This document shows positions 6,233 through 14,317 of a stretch of DNA of 54,286 bases, piece by piece (position 1 is the stretch's first letter; every line of letters begins with the position of its first letter). A model generated the notes under the pieces. That model made no database searches. It was not told where the DNA came from and saw nothing but the letters and a program-made list of their open reading frames with translations. A program made the position numbers and the translations under genes. The DNA comes from an uncultured Selenomonadales bacterium (GTDB lineage Bacteria; Bacillota; Negativicutes; Acidaminococcales; Acidaminococcaceae). The stretch spans positions 1-54,286 of the forward strand of contig ONAN01000009.1 in NCBI GenBank assembly GCA_900315805.1, read 5' to 3'.

Positions 6233-7621
6233 ATGGATACGGTAGCAGTATTGAAGAAAATTGGATTGGAGCAGGCGATCCACTATGTGTACAAGGATCC
6301 TGAAAAGAACCTGAACCGCATTCTGGACTGGGCCGATCATTTCGATGATTCCCACTATGCCGGCGCCCGCGAAGCCCTGCACCAGGTGCTGAACAATCCG
6401 GACCATCCGTACCGCAAATATATCCAGCATATACTGCAGAATGTGGACGAAAAGGTGGCTAAGACGGTCCTGGTCAACTTCTTCATCAATGCGGACCTGA
6501 TTGGCTGGCGCAAGCAGGAAGAATACCGTAAAAAATACGGCTGCAACGTGCCCTGGACGATCCTGCTGGATCCGACGAGCGCCTGCAACCTGCATTGCAC
6601 GGGCTGCTGGGCCGCGGAATACGGCCATCGCCTGAACCTGACCCTGGACGAAATCGACGACATCGTGAAACAGGGCAAGGAAATGGGCGTCTACATGTAC
6701 ATCTACACGGGCGGCGAACCGACGGTGCGCAAGGACGACCTGTTCACCATTTGCGAACGCCATCCGGACTGCATCTTCTTAATGTTCACGAACGGCACCA
6801 TGATTGACGAAGCCTTCGCCGACCGCATGCTCAAGGTCCGCAACCTGGTACCGGCCATTTCCCTGGAAGGCTTCGAAAAGGCCACGGACAGCCGCCGCGG
6901 CCAGGGCGTGTACGACAAGGTGCAGCACGCCATGAAAGTGCTCCACGACAAGAAACTCTTCTTCGGCATTTCCTCGTGCTACACGCGCGCCAACTTCGCG
7001 TCCATCACGTCGGAAGAATACTTCGACATGCTGATTGAAAAGGGCGCCTACTTCATCTGGTACTTCCATTACATGCCGGTTGGCAACGATGCGTCCCCGG
7101 ACCTGCTGCCGACGGCGGAACAGCGCAAAGAAGTCTACCGCCGCATCCGCAAATACCGCACGGAAAAACCGCTCTTTGCGGTTGATTTCCAGAACGACGG
7201 CGAATACGTCGGCGGGTGCATCGCCGGCGGCCGCCGCTACCTGCACATCAACGCCAACGGCGATATCGACCCCTGTGTGTTCATCCATTACTCCGACTCG
7301 AACATCCGTAGCAAGACGATCCTCGAAGCCCTGCGTTCGCCCCTCTTCATGGCGTACCACAACGGCCAGCCCTTCAACAAGAACATGCTGCAGCCCTGCC
7401 CGATGCTGGAAAATCCGGAAAAACTGCGCCAGATGGTGAAATCCAGCGGCGCGCCCTCCACGGACCTGCAGTCCCAGGAAAGCGTGGACCATCTGTGCGG
7501 CAAGTGCGATGCCTACGCCAAGGAATGGGCTCCGGTGGCCGACGCCCTCTGGAAAGAGAGCCAGCAGAAGAAGGCCGACGAAAAGGATGCCGGCAAGACC
7601 TTCAAGTCCGCCGCGGACTGA
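6233..7621 (+). CDS. radical SAM protein, SPASM-like C-terminus
   Basis: A 462-residue enzyme that uses S-adenosylmethionine and a [4Fe-4S] cluster. The cluster motif CNLHCTGC sits at residues 118-125 after a helical N-terminal region of about 105 residues; GGEPTVRKDD and MFTNGT are the usual SAM-binding stretches. Later Cys residues (GGCIAGGRRYLHINANGDIDPC and CGKCDAY) suggest auxiliary cluster ligands as in SPASM/Twitch proteins. The ATG at 6233 has GGAGG ten bases upstream. The divergent TetR gene probably controls it. A long leader ends in a strong terminator at 7668. The substrate is unknown; the family is common in anaerobic Firmicutes. Confidence 0.85.
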   Translation: MDTVAVLKKIGLEQAIHYVYKDPEKNLNRILDWADHFDDSHYAGAREALHQVLNNPDHPYRKYIQHILQNVDEKVAKTVLVNFFINADLIGWRKQEEYRKKYGCNVPWTILLDPTSACNLHCTGCWAAEYGHRLNLTLDEIDDIVKQGKEMGVYMYIYTGGEPTVRKDDLFTICERHPDCIFLMFTNGTMIDEAFADRMLKVRNLVPAISLEGFEKATDSRRGQGVYDKVQHAMKVLHDKKLFFGISSCYTRANFASITSEEYFDMLIEKGAYFIWYFHYMPVGNDASPDLLPTAEQRKEVYRRIRKYRTEKPLFAVDFQNDGEYVGGCIAGGRRYLHINANGDIDPCVFIHYSDSNIRSKTILEALRSPLFMAYHNGQPFNKNMLQPCPMLENPEKLRQMVKSSGAPSTDLQSQESVDHLCGKCDAYAKEWAPVADALWKESQQKKADEKDAGKTFKSAAD

Positions 7622-7667
7622 GCGATGTATCAGCCGGCCATACGGAAAATCTGACAGAACCATAGGC

Positions 7668-7702
7668 AGACCGGACGGGTTCGACCCGCCCGGTCTTTTT
7701 TG
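7668..7702 (+). terminator. intrinsic terminator
   Basis: AGACCGGACGGGT-TCG-ACCCGCCCGGTCT followed by TTTTT. Confidence 0.85.
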
Positions 7703-7861
7703 TGCTTTTCGGGAAATCGAAAAGGATTTTCCGGTTTTTTGTCGTATTAATACTATATACAGATATGGCCTTTTGCAGCCGCGGCAGCCTGCCGCCGGCG
7801 CAGGCCAAGGGAACGCGGCGCCCCGGTGCCGCGCGGCAGTGTGTTAGGCAGGTGTTTTACG

Positions 7862-8257
7862 ATGAAAGTCAGATTTGCGGATGTCGACCTGGACAAGGTA
7901 TATCCGGAAAAAGAATATGTCATTACGGAAAAGAAGATACGCGAGTACCTGGCAGCCGTAGGGGACACGAACCCCATCTACGAAGAAAAGAAGCTGGTCC
8001 CGCCGGCCCTGGCCGCCGTGTTCACCCGCTGGGAGGAACTGACGGACGAAGAGCTGCTCGACGGCACGATCCATGCAGGACAGGCCTTCCATTACATGAA
8101 ACCGCTGCACTGGGGGGACAAGGTCATCCTCAGCGGGAGAGTCGTGGAAAAGGCGGAAAAACGGGGTCTCAAATTCGTCGTGCGCGAAGTGGAGGCCCGT
8201 ACGGAAGCGGGAGAGCCGGCCATTACGAGCCGCATCACGATCATCCTGCCGGAATGA
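7862..8257 (+). CDS. MaoC-like dehydratase, N-terminal (FAS1-type) subunit
   Basis: A 131-residue hot-dog fold protein. Its start (VRFADVDLDKVYPEKEYVITEKKIREYLAAVGDTNP) and FHYMKPLHWGDKVILSGRV match the structural, non-catalytic half of two-subunit hydratases such as mycobacterial HadA. It lacks the D-x-N-P-x-H motif with its catalytic pair in full and would work with the next gene product. ATG at 7862 with AGGTG upstream. The partner gene follows after 66 bases. Together they would hydrate or dehydrate (R)-3-hydroxyacyl thioesters; the chain length is not readable. Confidence 0.8.
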   Translation: MKVRFADVDLDKVYPEKEYVITEKKIREYLAAVGDTNPIYEEKKLVPPALAAVFTRWEELTDEELLDGTIHAGQAFHYMKPLHWGDKVILSGRVVEKAEKRGLKFVVREVEARTEAGEPAITSRITIILPE

Positions 8258-8323
8258 GGCCCGCGCCCGGAAACGGGCCGGGAGGCCGCAGACGGCCTGT
8301 CAGAAACAAAGGAGTTGGAAACC

Positions 8324-8725
8324 ATGACGGAACTTCATAAAGGGGACATCTTCACCCTGCCGGCCAAACATGTCACGCAGGACATGATCAACCGTTACGC
8401 CGACGCGGCAGAAGACCATAACCCGCTGCATATCGACCCGGACTTCGCCAAAACGACGCGGTTCGGCGGCACCATCGCCCACGGCATGCTGAGCGCCGCC
8501 TTCCTGCAGGAACTGCTCATGCAGATCTTCGGGGAAGCCTGGGTGGCCAACGGCGAAATCAACATCAATTTCATGGCACCTGTCCACACAGGGGATTTTG
8601 TGACGACGGAGGCAAAAGTCTTCGCCATCAAAGACGACCGGGTCACCCTGCGCCTGACCTGCACGAACCAGGAAGGGAAGAAAGTGATTTCGGGAAAAGC
8701 ATCCGCCACCCCGTTGGCGGACTGA
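8324..8725 (+). CDS. MaoC family (R)-specific enoyl-CoA hydratase, catalytic subunit
   Basis: A 133-residue hot-dog hydratase. The hydratase-2 motif is visible as YADAAEDHNPLHIDPDFAKTT (catalytic Asp/His region at about residues 27-36), followed by FGGTIAHGMLSAAFL, and the C-terminal half has the VHTGDFVTTEAKV strand. AAGGAG lies nine bases ahead of the ATG at 8324. It pairs with the upstream FAS1-type subunit. Possible roles are beta-oxidation of amino-acid-derived acyl-CoAs, butyrate-type fermentation steps or an (R)-hydroxyacyl branch; the fab operon elsewhere in the window contains no fabZ, but I would not assign that role without data. Confidence 0.85.
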   Translation: MTELHKGDIFTLPAKHVTQDMINRYADAAEDHNPLHIDPDFAKTTRFGGTIAHGMLSAAFLQELLMQIFGEAWVANGEININFMAPVHTGDFVTTEAKVFAIKDDRVTLRLTCTNQEGKKVISGKASATPLAD

Positions 8726-8744
8726 CGGAAAGAGGTTGTATATC

Positions 8745-9251
8745 GTGTTACATTGGACCCGCAAACTGGGGGCCGTCCTGCTGGCGGCCTTTCTGTCCTG
8801 CGCCATCCTGACGCCCTGCCAGGCCCGCATCTCCGCGAGCGGCGTGGCCATCGGCGGCGTGGCGCTGGGAACGACGCCGTGGCAGGTCAAAAAGATCTAC
8901 GGCGAACCGACGGATATGCGCCGCGTCTATTCCAAATCGGACGGCGGCTACATTACGCAGTATCTCTACGGCAATTCCTATTCCATCACCTTTTACGAAC
9001 TGCCCGGCGGCTCCTACGCCGACTTCATCAACTGCTCGTCCGACAATGGCCTGGCCACGCCGGCCGGCGTCCTCGTCGGCATGGCGGAATCGGTCCTGAC
9101 GTCCGTCTACGGCGCGCCGGACGTCAAATCGGAAGATCCGACGAGCCATATCACGCGCTATATCTACAAGACCTGGAGCCCCCGCGGCGAGGAACTGATC
9201 TTCCTGGTGCAGCGCGGCAAGGTCGTGAACATGTGCGCCTGCTACGAATGA
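8745..9251 (+). CDS. exported protein with two BamE/SmpA-like repeats
   Basis: A 168-residue protein with an N-terminal signal peptide (RKLGAVLLAAFLSCAILTPCQA). The mature part appears to hold two related modules of about 60 residues: one with VALGTTPWQVKKIYGEPTD and one with VLVGMAESVLTSVYGAPDV, each a G-x(n)-V-x-x-x-Y-G-x-P pattern like that of BamE/SmpA folds, which sit in the envelope. GTG at 8745 follows AGAGG by nine bases; a TTG at 8736 is an alternative. It is 19 bases after the hydratase gene and ended by the hairpin at 9280. Function unknown; periplasmic or outer-membrane-associated location is inferred. Confidence 0.65.
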   Translation: MLHWTRKLGAVLLAAFLSCAILTPCQARISASGVAIGGVALGTTPWQVKKIYGEPTDMRRVYSKSDGGYITQYLYGNSYSITFYELPGGSYADFINCSSDNGLATPAGVLVGMAESVLTSVYGAPDVKSEDPTSHITRYIYKTWSPRGEELIFLVQRGKVVNMCACYE

Positions 9252-9279
9252 GCGCAAAACAGCATACCATGTAAAAAAA

Positions 9280-9302
9280 CCGCAGGGCGCAGACCCTGCG
9301 GT
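9280..9302. terminator. bidirectional terminator
   Basis: CCGCAGGG-CGCAGA-CCCTGCGG between an A-run and a T-rich stretch, in the convergent gap. Confidence 0.8.
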
Positions 9303-9322
9303 TTCATTATTTTTTCGGTTGT

Positions 9323-10264
9323 TCAGGACAAAATCCGGATGATTTCGTCGTAATCGGCCTGCGTTTCGGCGCACCGGGTGGCGCAGTAGCAGTGGGGCAT
9401 GCCCGGCGCCAGCCTCAGGTGGCACGGGACGCCGTAACGTTTCAGCGCCTTCAGGAACGCCGGCGCCTTGACGGACAGGACCTCGTCCGTGCTGTAGTAG
9501 ATCCACGTTTCGGGGAACCCCGTCAGGTCGGCCCCTTCGCCGGTCAGCATGTAGGCGGGGATATCCGTGCGGCCGTGCGTCAGGAGCGGCCGGATGGTGT
9601 CCATGTAGCGGCACGACAGCATCATGTCCGTAGCGTCCTTTTTCGCCATGAGGCGCCGCTCCTCGTCGTCGACGGGCACACCGCCGGGGGACACGAGGAC
9701 GAGGCGCTTCGCCTGGGGCAGGGAAGGCCCGCCCTGCTTGCGCAGGTCGTTCAGGTACGCGCCCAGCAGGTAGATGAGGACGCCGCCCGATGAAAAGCCG
9801 TACCAGCGGATGTCGCCGTACAGTCCGGTCATGCGTTCGTACGCGGCAGCGATCATGCGCACGGCGTCGCGCATGGTGAAGCGGTCGCACAGCGGATAAT
9901 AGGGGAACCAGATATCGGCGCCGGTCCGTTCGCCCATCTTCTTGGCAAAACGCAGGAAGAGCGGCAGGGGCGCCATGAGCATGCCGCCGCCGTACACGTA
10001 CAGGATGGCCCGCCGCTGTTCCGGCCTGGCCGCCTCTTTCTGCTCCATGACGAGGCACGGAAAAGTCTCCCGCGTGCCCGCGTCCGTGTCCAGCGTGATC
10101 TTCTCCTCCCGGTAGCGGAACCGCCCGTCCCGGGGCAGGGAGAAGGAACGGGAACGGTTAAAGCCCTGCAGCCGGGCGCATAAAGCATCCAGCGGCAGGG
10201 CCGTCGTCTTCTTGTTGCCCGACAGGCGGATCATCCATTTCGCCAGCGTAAACATAAGGCTCAT
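9323..10264 (-). CDS. alpha/beta hydrolase, HSL-type esterase
   Basis: A 313-residue hydrolase of the hormone-sensitive-lipase/acetyl-hydrolase group. The oxyanion motif appears as YGGGM (residues 91-95) in place of HGGG, the nucleophile elbow is G156-F-S158-S-G160, and the C-terminal STDEVLS and MPHCY supply the likely Asp and His. It starts with a hydrophobic stretch but no clear signal peptide. It lies 36 bases after the LarA-like gene and is probably its operon partner. The replacement of the first His of HGGG by Tyr is uncommon but occurs in the superfamily. Substrate unknown. Confidence 0.85.
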   Translation of the reverse strand: MSLMFTLAKWMIRLSGNKKTTALPLDALCARLQGFNRSRSFSLPRDGRFRYREEKITLDTDAGTRETFPCLVMEQKEAARPEQRRAILYVYGGGMLMAPLPLFLRFAKKMGERTGADIWFPYYPLCDRFTMRDAVRMIAAAYERMTGLYGDIRWYGFSSGGVLIYLLGAYLNDLRKQGGPSLPQAKRLVLVSPGGVPVDDEERRLMAKKDATDMMLSCRYMDTIRPLLTHGRTDIPAYMLTGEGADLTGFPETWIYYSTDEVLSVKAPAFLKALKRYGVPCHLRLAPGMPHCYCATRCAETQADYDEIIRILS

Positions 10265-10300
10265 GATGTACCCTCCCGTCCGGTAAGTTTCATTGTTTCG

Positions 10301-11611
10301 TTATTTCTGTTTCGGTTCTTCGGCAATGATGCTGCCGCAGTGGGGAATGACGTTGATGGTGTAATCCTTCTTGCCTTCCCGCTCCAGCTGTGCCTTGGCG
10401 AGGTTCCAGGCCTCTTCCACGGTGGCGCAGGGAATCTGGTTCGTCTTGCGGATGGCTTCGAAGTTCTCCTTCTTCGTCACCAGGTAAATGGTGTACCGGT
10501 GGGTCATGCAGAACAGGTTGAAGGCCACGAAGAAGGGGATGGTGAAGCAGGCCCGCAGGTCCTTTTCCATATCCTGTTCGTTGTCGTACTTGAAGCTGCC
10601 CAGGTATTCCGCCGGCTCGTTGATATCGCTGGCTTCCATGATGGCGATGATGATGCCGCCGTGCTTGGTCGTCACATCGGCCGGGTCATAGCATTTGCTG
10701 CCCTGGTAGAGGGAGACATCTTTCGGATAGCCGCCGGCGCACGCGAAGGTGACATCGGCACGCTGCTTGAACGGCACGCGCTGGTTGGCGTAGCAGATCT
10801 TCGTGCCTTCGAGCCAGGCTTCGTAAGGGTCGCCGGCCACGATGTTGCTGATCTTGCCTTCCGTGTTGATGATGGAATGGACCAGGAAGGTCGGGCGCAG
10901 CATGGACATGGCCTCGATCATGTCGTCGTTGACCGGGTTGTCGTGGATGATGCCGTTGCGCGTCTTGGGATTGATGCCGGCGCCGAAATGGTCGGCCAGG
11001 GCGTGGCAATGGTTTTCCTGAATGGTGTCCCAGCCCGCCACACCGGGGAGGATCAGCTTGCGGCCGCCGCCGTAACCGGCGAACAGGTGGGCCGTGATGC
11101 CGTCGATGATGATGATCTTGTCCGCGGCGACGACGTACTTGTTGAGCATGACCTTCGTGCCCAGCTTCGTCGTGCCCACGCAGGTCAACTCGTCGTTGTT
11201 GCGGCAGTGGTGCTGGTACATCTTGATGCGCTTCGTGACTTCCTCACCGACGACGCGGACATCCTCTTCCGGCGTCTGCTCGCGGTGCGTGCCCTGGGCG
11301 AAGACGATATACATGTCTTCATCGGGCACACCGGCCAGGTTCAGCTCGTTGACCACATGAATCACGTACTCGGACGAGCGGTTCCACGTGCGCGTCACAT
11401 CGGCAATGACGAGGCACACCTTGTCCCCCTTGTGGAACATTTCCTGCAGGGGCTTGCAGCCGATGGGATGGCGCATGGCCTCAATGGTTGCCTGTTTCAC
11501 GTCGCAGGCCGGCACCGGGCGGCCTTCCAGCACTTCGCTGATATGTTCTTCCGGCAGTTCGACATCCTGCGTCGTCTTGCCGATTCCAAAAGTGAATTTC
11601 TTAAGAGCCAT
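10301..11611 (-). CDS. LarA-like nickel-pincer racemase/epimerase family protein (DUF2088)
   Basis: LarA family enzymes move a hydride on alpha-hydroxyacids using a nickel-pincer nucleotide bound to a Lys. All key positions of lactate racemase are present with almost the same numbering: DVTR (Arg74), GTHR (His109), His175, Lys185 in HLFAGYGGGRK and His201, with the exact LarA spacing of 10 and 16 residues. Length 436 is normal. The pincer-making genes larB, larC and larE are not in this window. Two TTGTGATA repeats and a TATAAT lie upstream. LarA homologues act on several hydroxyacids, so lactate is only one possibility. Cytoplasmic. Confidence 0.85.
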   Translation of the reverse strand: MALKKFTFGIGKTTQDVELPEEHISEVLEGRPVPACDVKQATIEAMRHPIGCKPLQEMFHKGDKVCLVIADVTRTWNRSSEYVIHVVNELNLAGVPDEDMYIVFAQGTHREQTPEEDVRVVGEEVTKRIKMYQHHCRNNDELTCVGTTKLGTKVMLNKYVVAADKIIIIDGITAHLFAGYGGGRKLILPGVAGWDTIQENHCHALADHFGAGINPKTRNGIIHDNPVNDDMIEAMSMLRPTFLVHSIINTEGKISNIVAGDPYEAWLEGTKICYANQRVPFKQRADVTFACAGGYPKDVSLYQGSKCYDPADVTTKHGGIIIAIMEASDINEPAEYLGSFKYDNEQDMEKDLRACFTIPFFVAFNLFCMTHRYTIYLVTKKENFEAIRKTNQIPCATVEEAWNLAKAQLEREGKKDYTINVIPHCGSIIAEEPKQK

Positions 11612-11698
11612 GTTCTTTCCCTTCTTTAGCGTAAGATGTAGTGAATCTGTACGGCCTCAATGGACATTTCTACTGCAATTATTTTTGCATTAACTTAT

Positions 11699-11730
11699 AT
11701 TATATCACAAACGGGGCAGGGTATCACAAA
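11699..11730 (-). promoter_or_regulatory. promoter of the LarA-like operon with TTTGTGATA direct repeats
   Basis: On the minus strand TATAAT (11699-11704) and a TTGTGA 19 bp upstream. TTTGTGATA occurs twice exactly 19 bp apart (11703-11711 and 11722-11730), one overlapping the -10 box and one the -35, so a regulator may bind them. Confidence 0.45.
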
Positions 11731-11776
11731 AAGTGCAACAGGAGCTCCGCCGCGGAGTCAAAAAAGGCCGTACGGC

Positions 11777-11806
11777 TTGACGCCCGGGATGGATATATGG
11801 TATTAT
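11777..11806 (+). promoter_or_regulatory. promoter of the thioredoxin-like gene
   Basis: TTGACG at 11777-11782, 18-bp spacer, TATTAT at 11801-11806 with an upstream TGG extension. Confidence 0.6.
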
Positions 11807-11882
11807 TACTAAAATACTAGGAATTGACGGCCGGGCCCTGCCCGTGCCGATTGGAACGAATTGGGACCATAAGGAGGAAACC

Positions 11883-12161
11883 ATGCAAAAGATCACGTTT
11901 TTCTATCTGCAGTACTGCCCGTACTGCCGCAAGGCGGAACAGGCTTTCGCGGAACTGAAACAGGAAAACCCGGCCTATGCCGCCGTGGAAATCGACGGGT
12001 ACGAGGAATCGGAACATCCCGACGTGGTGAGCCAGTACGACTTTTACTATGCCCCCACCCTTTATGTAGGCAAGGAAAAGATCTACGAAGCGCACCCCGG
12101 CGATGACTACGACACCATCAAGGCCCATGTGAAAAAGGCTCTGGACGCCGCCCTGGCGTAA
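11883..12161 (+). CDS. thioredoxin/glutaredoxin-like protein
   Basis: A 92-residue protein, essentially one thioredoxin fold. The redox motif CPYC (as in glutaredoxins) lies at residues 11-14 in FFYLQYCPYCRKAEQAF; the cis-Pro follows at YAPTLYVGKEKIYEAHPGD. ATG at 11883 has AAGGAGG seven bases upstream. It stands alone between its own promoter and the strong terminator at 12183. It would reduce disulfides or handle protein thiols in the cytoplasm; the electron donor is unknown. Confidence 0.85.
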   Translation: MQKITFFYLQYCPYCRKAEQAFAELKQENPAYAAVEIDGYEESEHPDVVSQYDFYYAPTLYVGKEKIYEAHPGDDYDTIKAHVKKALDAALA

Positions 12162-12182
12162 GAGGCGTAGGGGATAAAGAGA

Positions 12183-12219
12183 GAAGCCCAGCCATGTACG
12201 TGGCTGGGCTTCCCTTTTT
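12183..12219. terminator. bidirectional terminator
   Basis: GAAGCCCAGCCA-TGTACG-TGGCTGGGCTTC followed by CCTTTTTT; it also ends the minus-strand operon arriving from 16706. Confidence 0.85.
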
Positions 12220-12230
12220 TAATTGCGTTT

Positions 12231-13175
12231 TCAAACTTTTTCAAAGCGTTCCTGCAGCGCTGTTTCGTCCAGTCCGCGGCCGATGAAGGTGGCCGCGGCT
12301 TCCGGCTGGGCCGGGAACCCGGAAATCATCCAGCGCTTGTCCACCAGGTCGAAGCGGATCCATTCGCCCGGCGTGTGGCAGGGCAGGCATCCTTTGGCCC
12401 GGGGGACGGAACCGAACCGCCCTTCTGCAATGTCCTGCAGCAGGGCCAGCAGGTGGACCGGCGAGGGGAGGGACACATGGTGCAGGGTGACCGTATGGAG
12501 GTCTTCCGTATCCTCTTCGCCGTGGTGGTGCGTGTGTTCGTGGTCGTCATGACCTCCGTCTTCCGCACCGCTGTCCTTGGTCACCAGGTCCGTCAGCAGG
12601 CCGCGCCACCAGGCGTCTTCGCGCCGGTCGTAGTCGCCGGTCACGATTTCCGCATGGCCGTTGTATTGGCGCAGCTCCCGGATACAGGGCGCCAGTTCGT
12701 CCTCCGACATCTGTTCCGATTTGGACAGAACGAGAGTGGCCGAGTGGGCGATCTGGTCCAGGCAGATTTCATCGTAGGACTCCTTTTCCGACAGAAAGGC
12801 ATGGGCATCCACGATGGTGACAGGGTGGAGCATACGGATCCGGTCGTAATGGAGCCCTTCGATGTTGCGGATCAGGTTTCCCAGTTTGGCGACCCCGGTC
12901 GGTTCGACGAGGAGCACGTCAGGGTCGACGGCCGAGGAAATGGTCAGGAGGTTGGTCAGGAAATCCGCTTTGCCGGTACAGCAGACGCAGTTTTCCGTCA
13001 ACTCCCAGATTTTCAGGGAATCCACGTCCTGGCCGATGATTTTGGCGTCGATGTCCGTTTCCCCGAACTCGTTTTCCAGAATCGCGAAATCCACATCCGG
13101 CATGCGCCGGACGAGGCGGGTGAGGAAGGTGGTCTTGCCGGCCCCCAGGAACCCGGAAATGATGAGTACTTTCAC
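12231..13175 (-). CDS. CobW/G3E family GTP-binding metallochaperone
   Basis: COG0523 proteins use GTP to deliver metals, often zinc, to target enzymes. The P-loop SGFLGAGKTT is at residues 7-16, the metal motif C-x-C-C is ENCVCC at residues 61-66, and a His-rich loop (GGHDDHEHTHHHGEED, about residues 205-222) can bind extra metal; the C-terminal CobW domain (WIRFDLVDKRWMISGFP) completes the 314 residues. It is the last gene of a four-gene operon, 25 bases after a zinc-dependent alcohol dehydrogenase, which is the plausible client. No Zur site was recognised. Cobalamin synthesis is an alternative role for the family but no cob genes are near. Confidence 0.85.
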   Translation of the reverse strand: MKVLIISGFLGAGKTTFLTRLVRRMPDVDFAILENEFGETDIDAKIIGQDVDSLKIWELTENCVCCTGKADFLTNLLTISSAVDPDVLLVEPTGVAKLGNLIRNIEGLHYDRIRMLHPVTIVDAHAFLSEKESYDEICLDQIAHSATLVLSKSEQMSEDELAPCIRELRQYNGHAEIVTGDYDRREDAWWRGLLTDLVTKDSGAEDGGHDDHEHTHHHGEEDTEDLHTVTLHHVSLPSPVHLLALLQDIAEGRFGSVPRAKGCLPCHTPGEWIRFDLVDKRWMISGFPAQPEAAATFIGRGLDETALQERFEKV

Positions 13176-13200
13176 AATGACTCCTTGTCAGGCGTCCGCG

Positions 13201-14262
13201 TCAGTCATCCCAGATGACGACGGGTTTGATCAGGTCAGCCGGTTTGTCGCGCATCATGAACAGCGCTTCCTCCACGTGTTCTTTGCCGTGGAAGACATGG
13301 GTGACTTCTTTGTGCAGGTCGATGCGGCCGCTCGTCACGAGGCTGGCCAGCTTTTCCATGCGCAGCCGTCCGCCGGGCATCAGGCCGCCGGCGATGGTCT
13401 TGTTTGCCATGCCGCAGCCCCATTCGACGCGGGGGATTTTGACGTAATCGCCCTTGCCGAGGTAGTTGACGTTGCCGATGACGCCGCCCGGTTTCAGGCA
13501 GCGGATGGCCTGTTCGAAGGTATCCACGTTGCCGCCGGCGATGCAGACGCGGTCCACACCCTGGCCGTTCGTGCGGGCCAGGACCTGGTCGGAAATGGGC
13601 CCTTCCTTGTAGCTGATGAATTCGTCGGCGCCGTAGGCTTTGGCCACTTCACGGCAGACGGGGCGCGTACCGACGGCGATGATCCGGCTGGCACCGCGCA
13701 GGGCGCAGCCGCGGACGGCCATAAGGCCTACCGGGCCGATGCCGACGACCAGCACCGTGTCGCCGAACTGCACGTTGGCCAGTTCCACGGAATGGAAGCC
13801 CGTCGGAACCATGTCGGACAAAATGCAGGCGTCCACCGGGTCGATGCTTTCCGGCAGGTGGGCGAGGTTGCCGTCCGCGTCATTGACGTGGAAGAAATCG
13901 GCAAAGACGCCGTCCTTGTAATTCGAGAATTTCCAGCCGCCCAGCATCTCGCCGGAATGCTGCTGCCAGCCGGCCTGGGCGGCAGCGGAGTTCCAGTCCG
14001 GCGTAATGGCCGGTACCAGGACCTTGTCCCCGGGTTTGAAATCCTTCACCATGTCGCCGACTTCGACGACTTCTGCGCAACACTCATGACCGAGGATTAT
14101 GTTGTGGCGGTCTCCCAGTGCCCCGGACCACAGCGTATGTACGTCCGACGAGCAGATCGCGACAGCGATGGGTTTGCAGATGGCATCCATATGCCCGCAG
14201 GCAGGACGGTCTTTTTCAATCCATCCGGATGAGCCGATCTTCAGCATTGCGTAACCTTTCAT
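13201..14262 (-). CDS. zinc-dependent secondary alcohol dehydrogenase (isopropanol dehydrogenase type)
   Basis: A 353-residue medium-chain dehydrogenase that matches the NADP-linked Clostridium beijerinckii/Thermoanaerobacter enzyme along its length, from MKGYAMLKIGSSGWIEK to KPADLIKPVVI. The catalytic zinc residues Cys37, His59, Glu60 and Asp150 keep the family's numbering, and the enzyme lacks the structural-zinc lobe, as in that subfamily. GIGPVGLMAV is the coenzyme-binding turn; the following GTRPVC resembles the NADP-preferring GSRPVC. ATG at 14262 has GGAGGTG upstream. Third gene of the 16706-12231 operon. It would interconvert secondary alcohols and ketones. Confidence 0.9.
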   Translation of the reverse strand: MKGYAMLKIGSSGWIEKDRPACGHMDAICKPIAVAICSSDVHTLWSGALGDRHNIILGHECCAEVVEVGDMVKDFKPGDKVLVPAITPDWNSAAAQAGWQQHSGEMLGGWKFSNYKDGVFADFFHVNDADGNLAHLPESIDPVDACILSDMVPTGFHSVELANVQFGDTVLVVGIGPVGLMAVRGCALRGASRIIAVGTRPVCREVAKAYGADEFISYKEGPISDQVLARTNGQGVDRVCIAGGNVDTFEQAIRCLKPGGVIGNVNYLGKGDYVKIPRVEWGCGMANKTIAGGLMPGGRLRMEKLASLVTSGRIDLHKEVTHVFHGKEHVEEALFMMRDKPADLIKPVVIWDD

Positions 14263-14317
14263 AATGCACCTCCAATATAATGGTTTGTAAAGCAGGCACC
14301 GCGATGGTGCCGGGTAT

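Noticed and set aside
8748..10058. Long minus-strand frame across the exported protein and esterase genes
   Set aside because: Arg/Ala/Gly/His-rich shadow frame typical of GC-rich coding DNA; the genes on the true frames have clear motifs.
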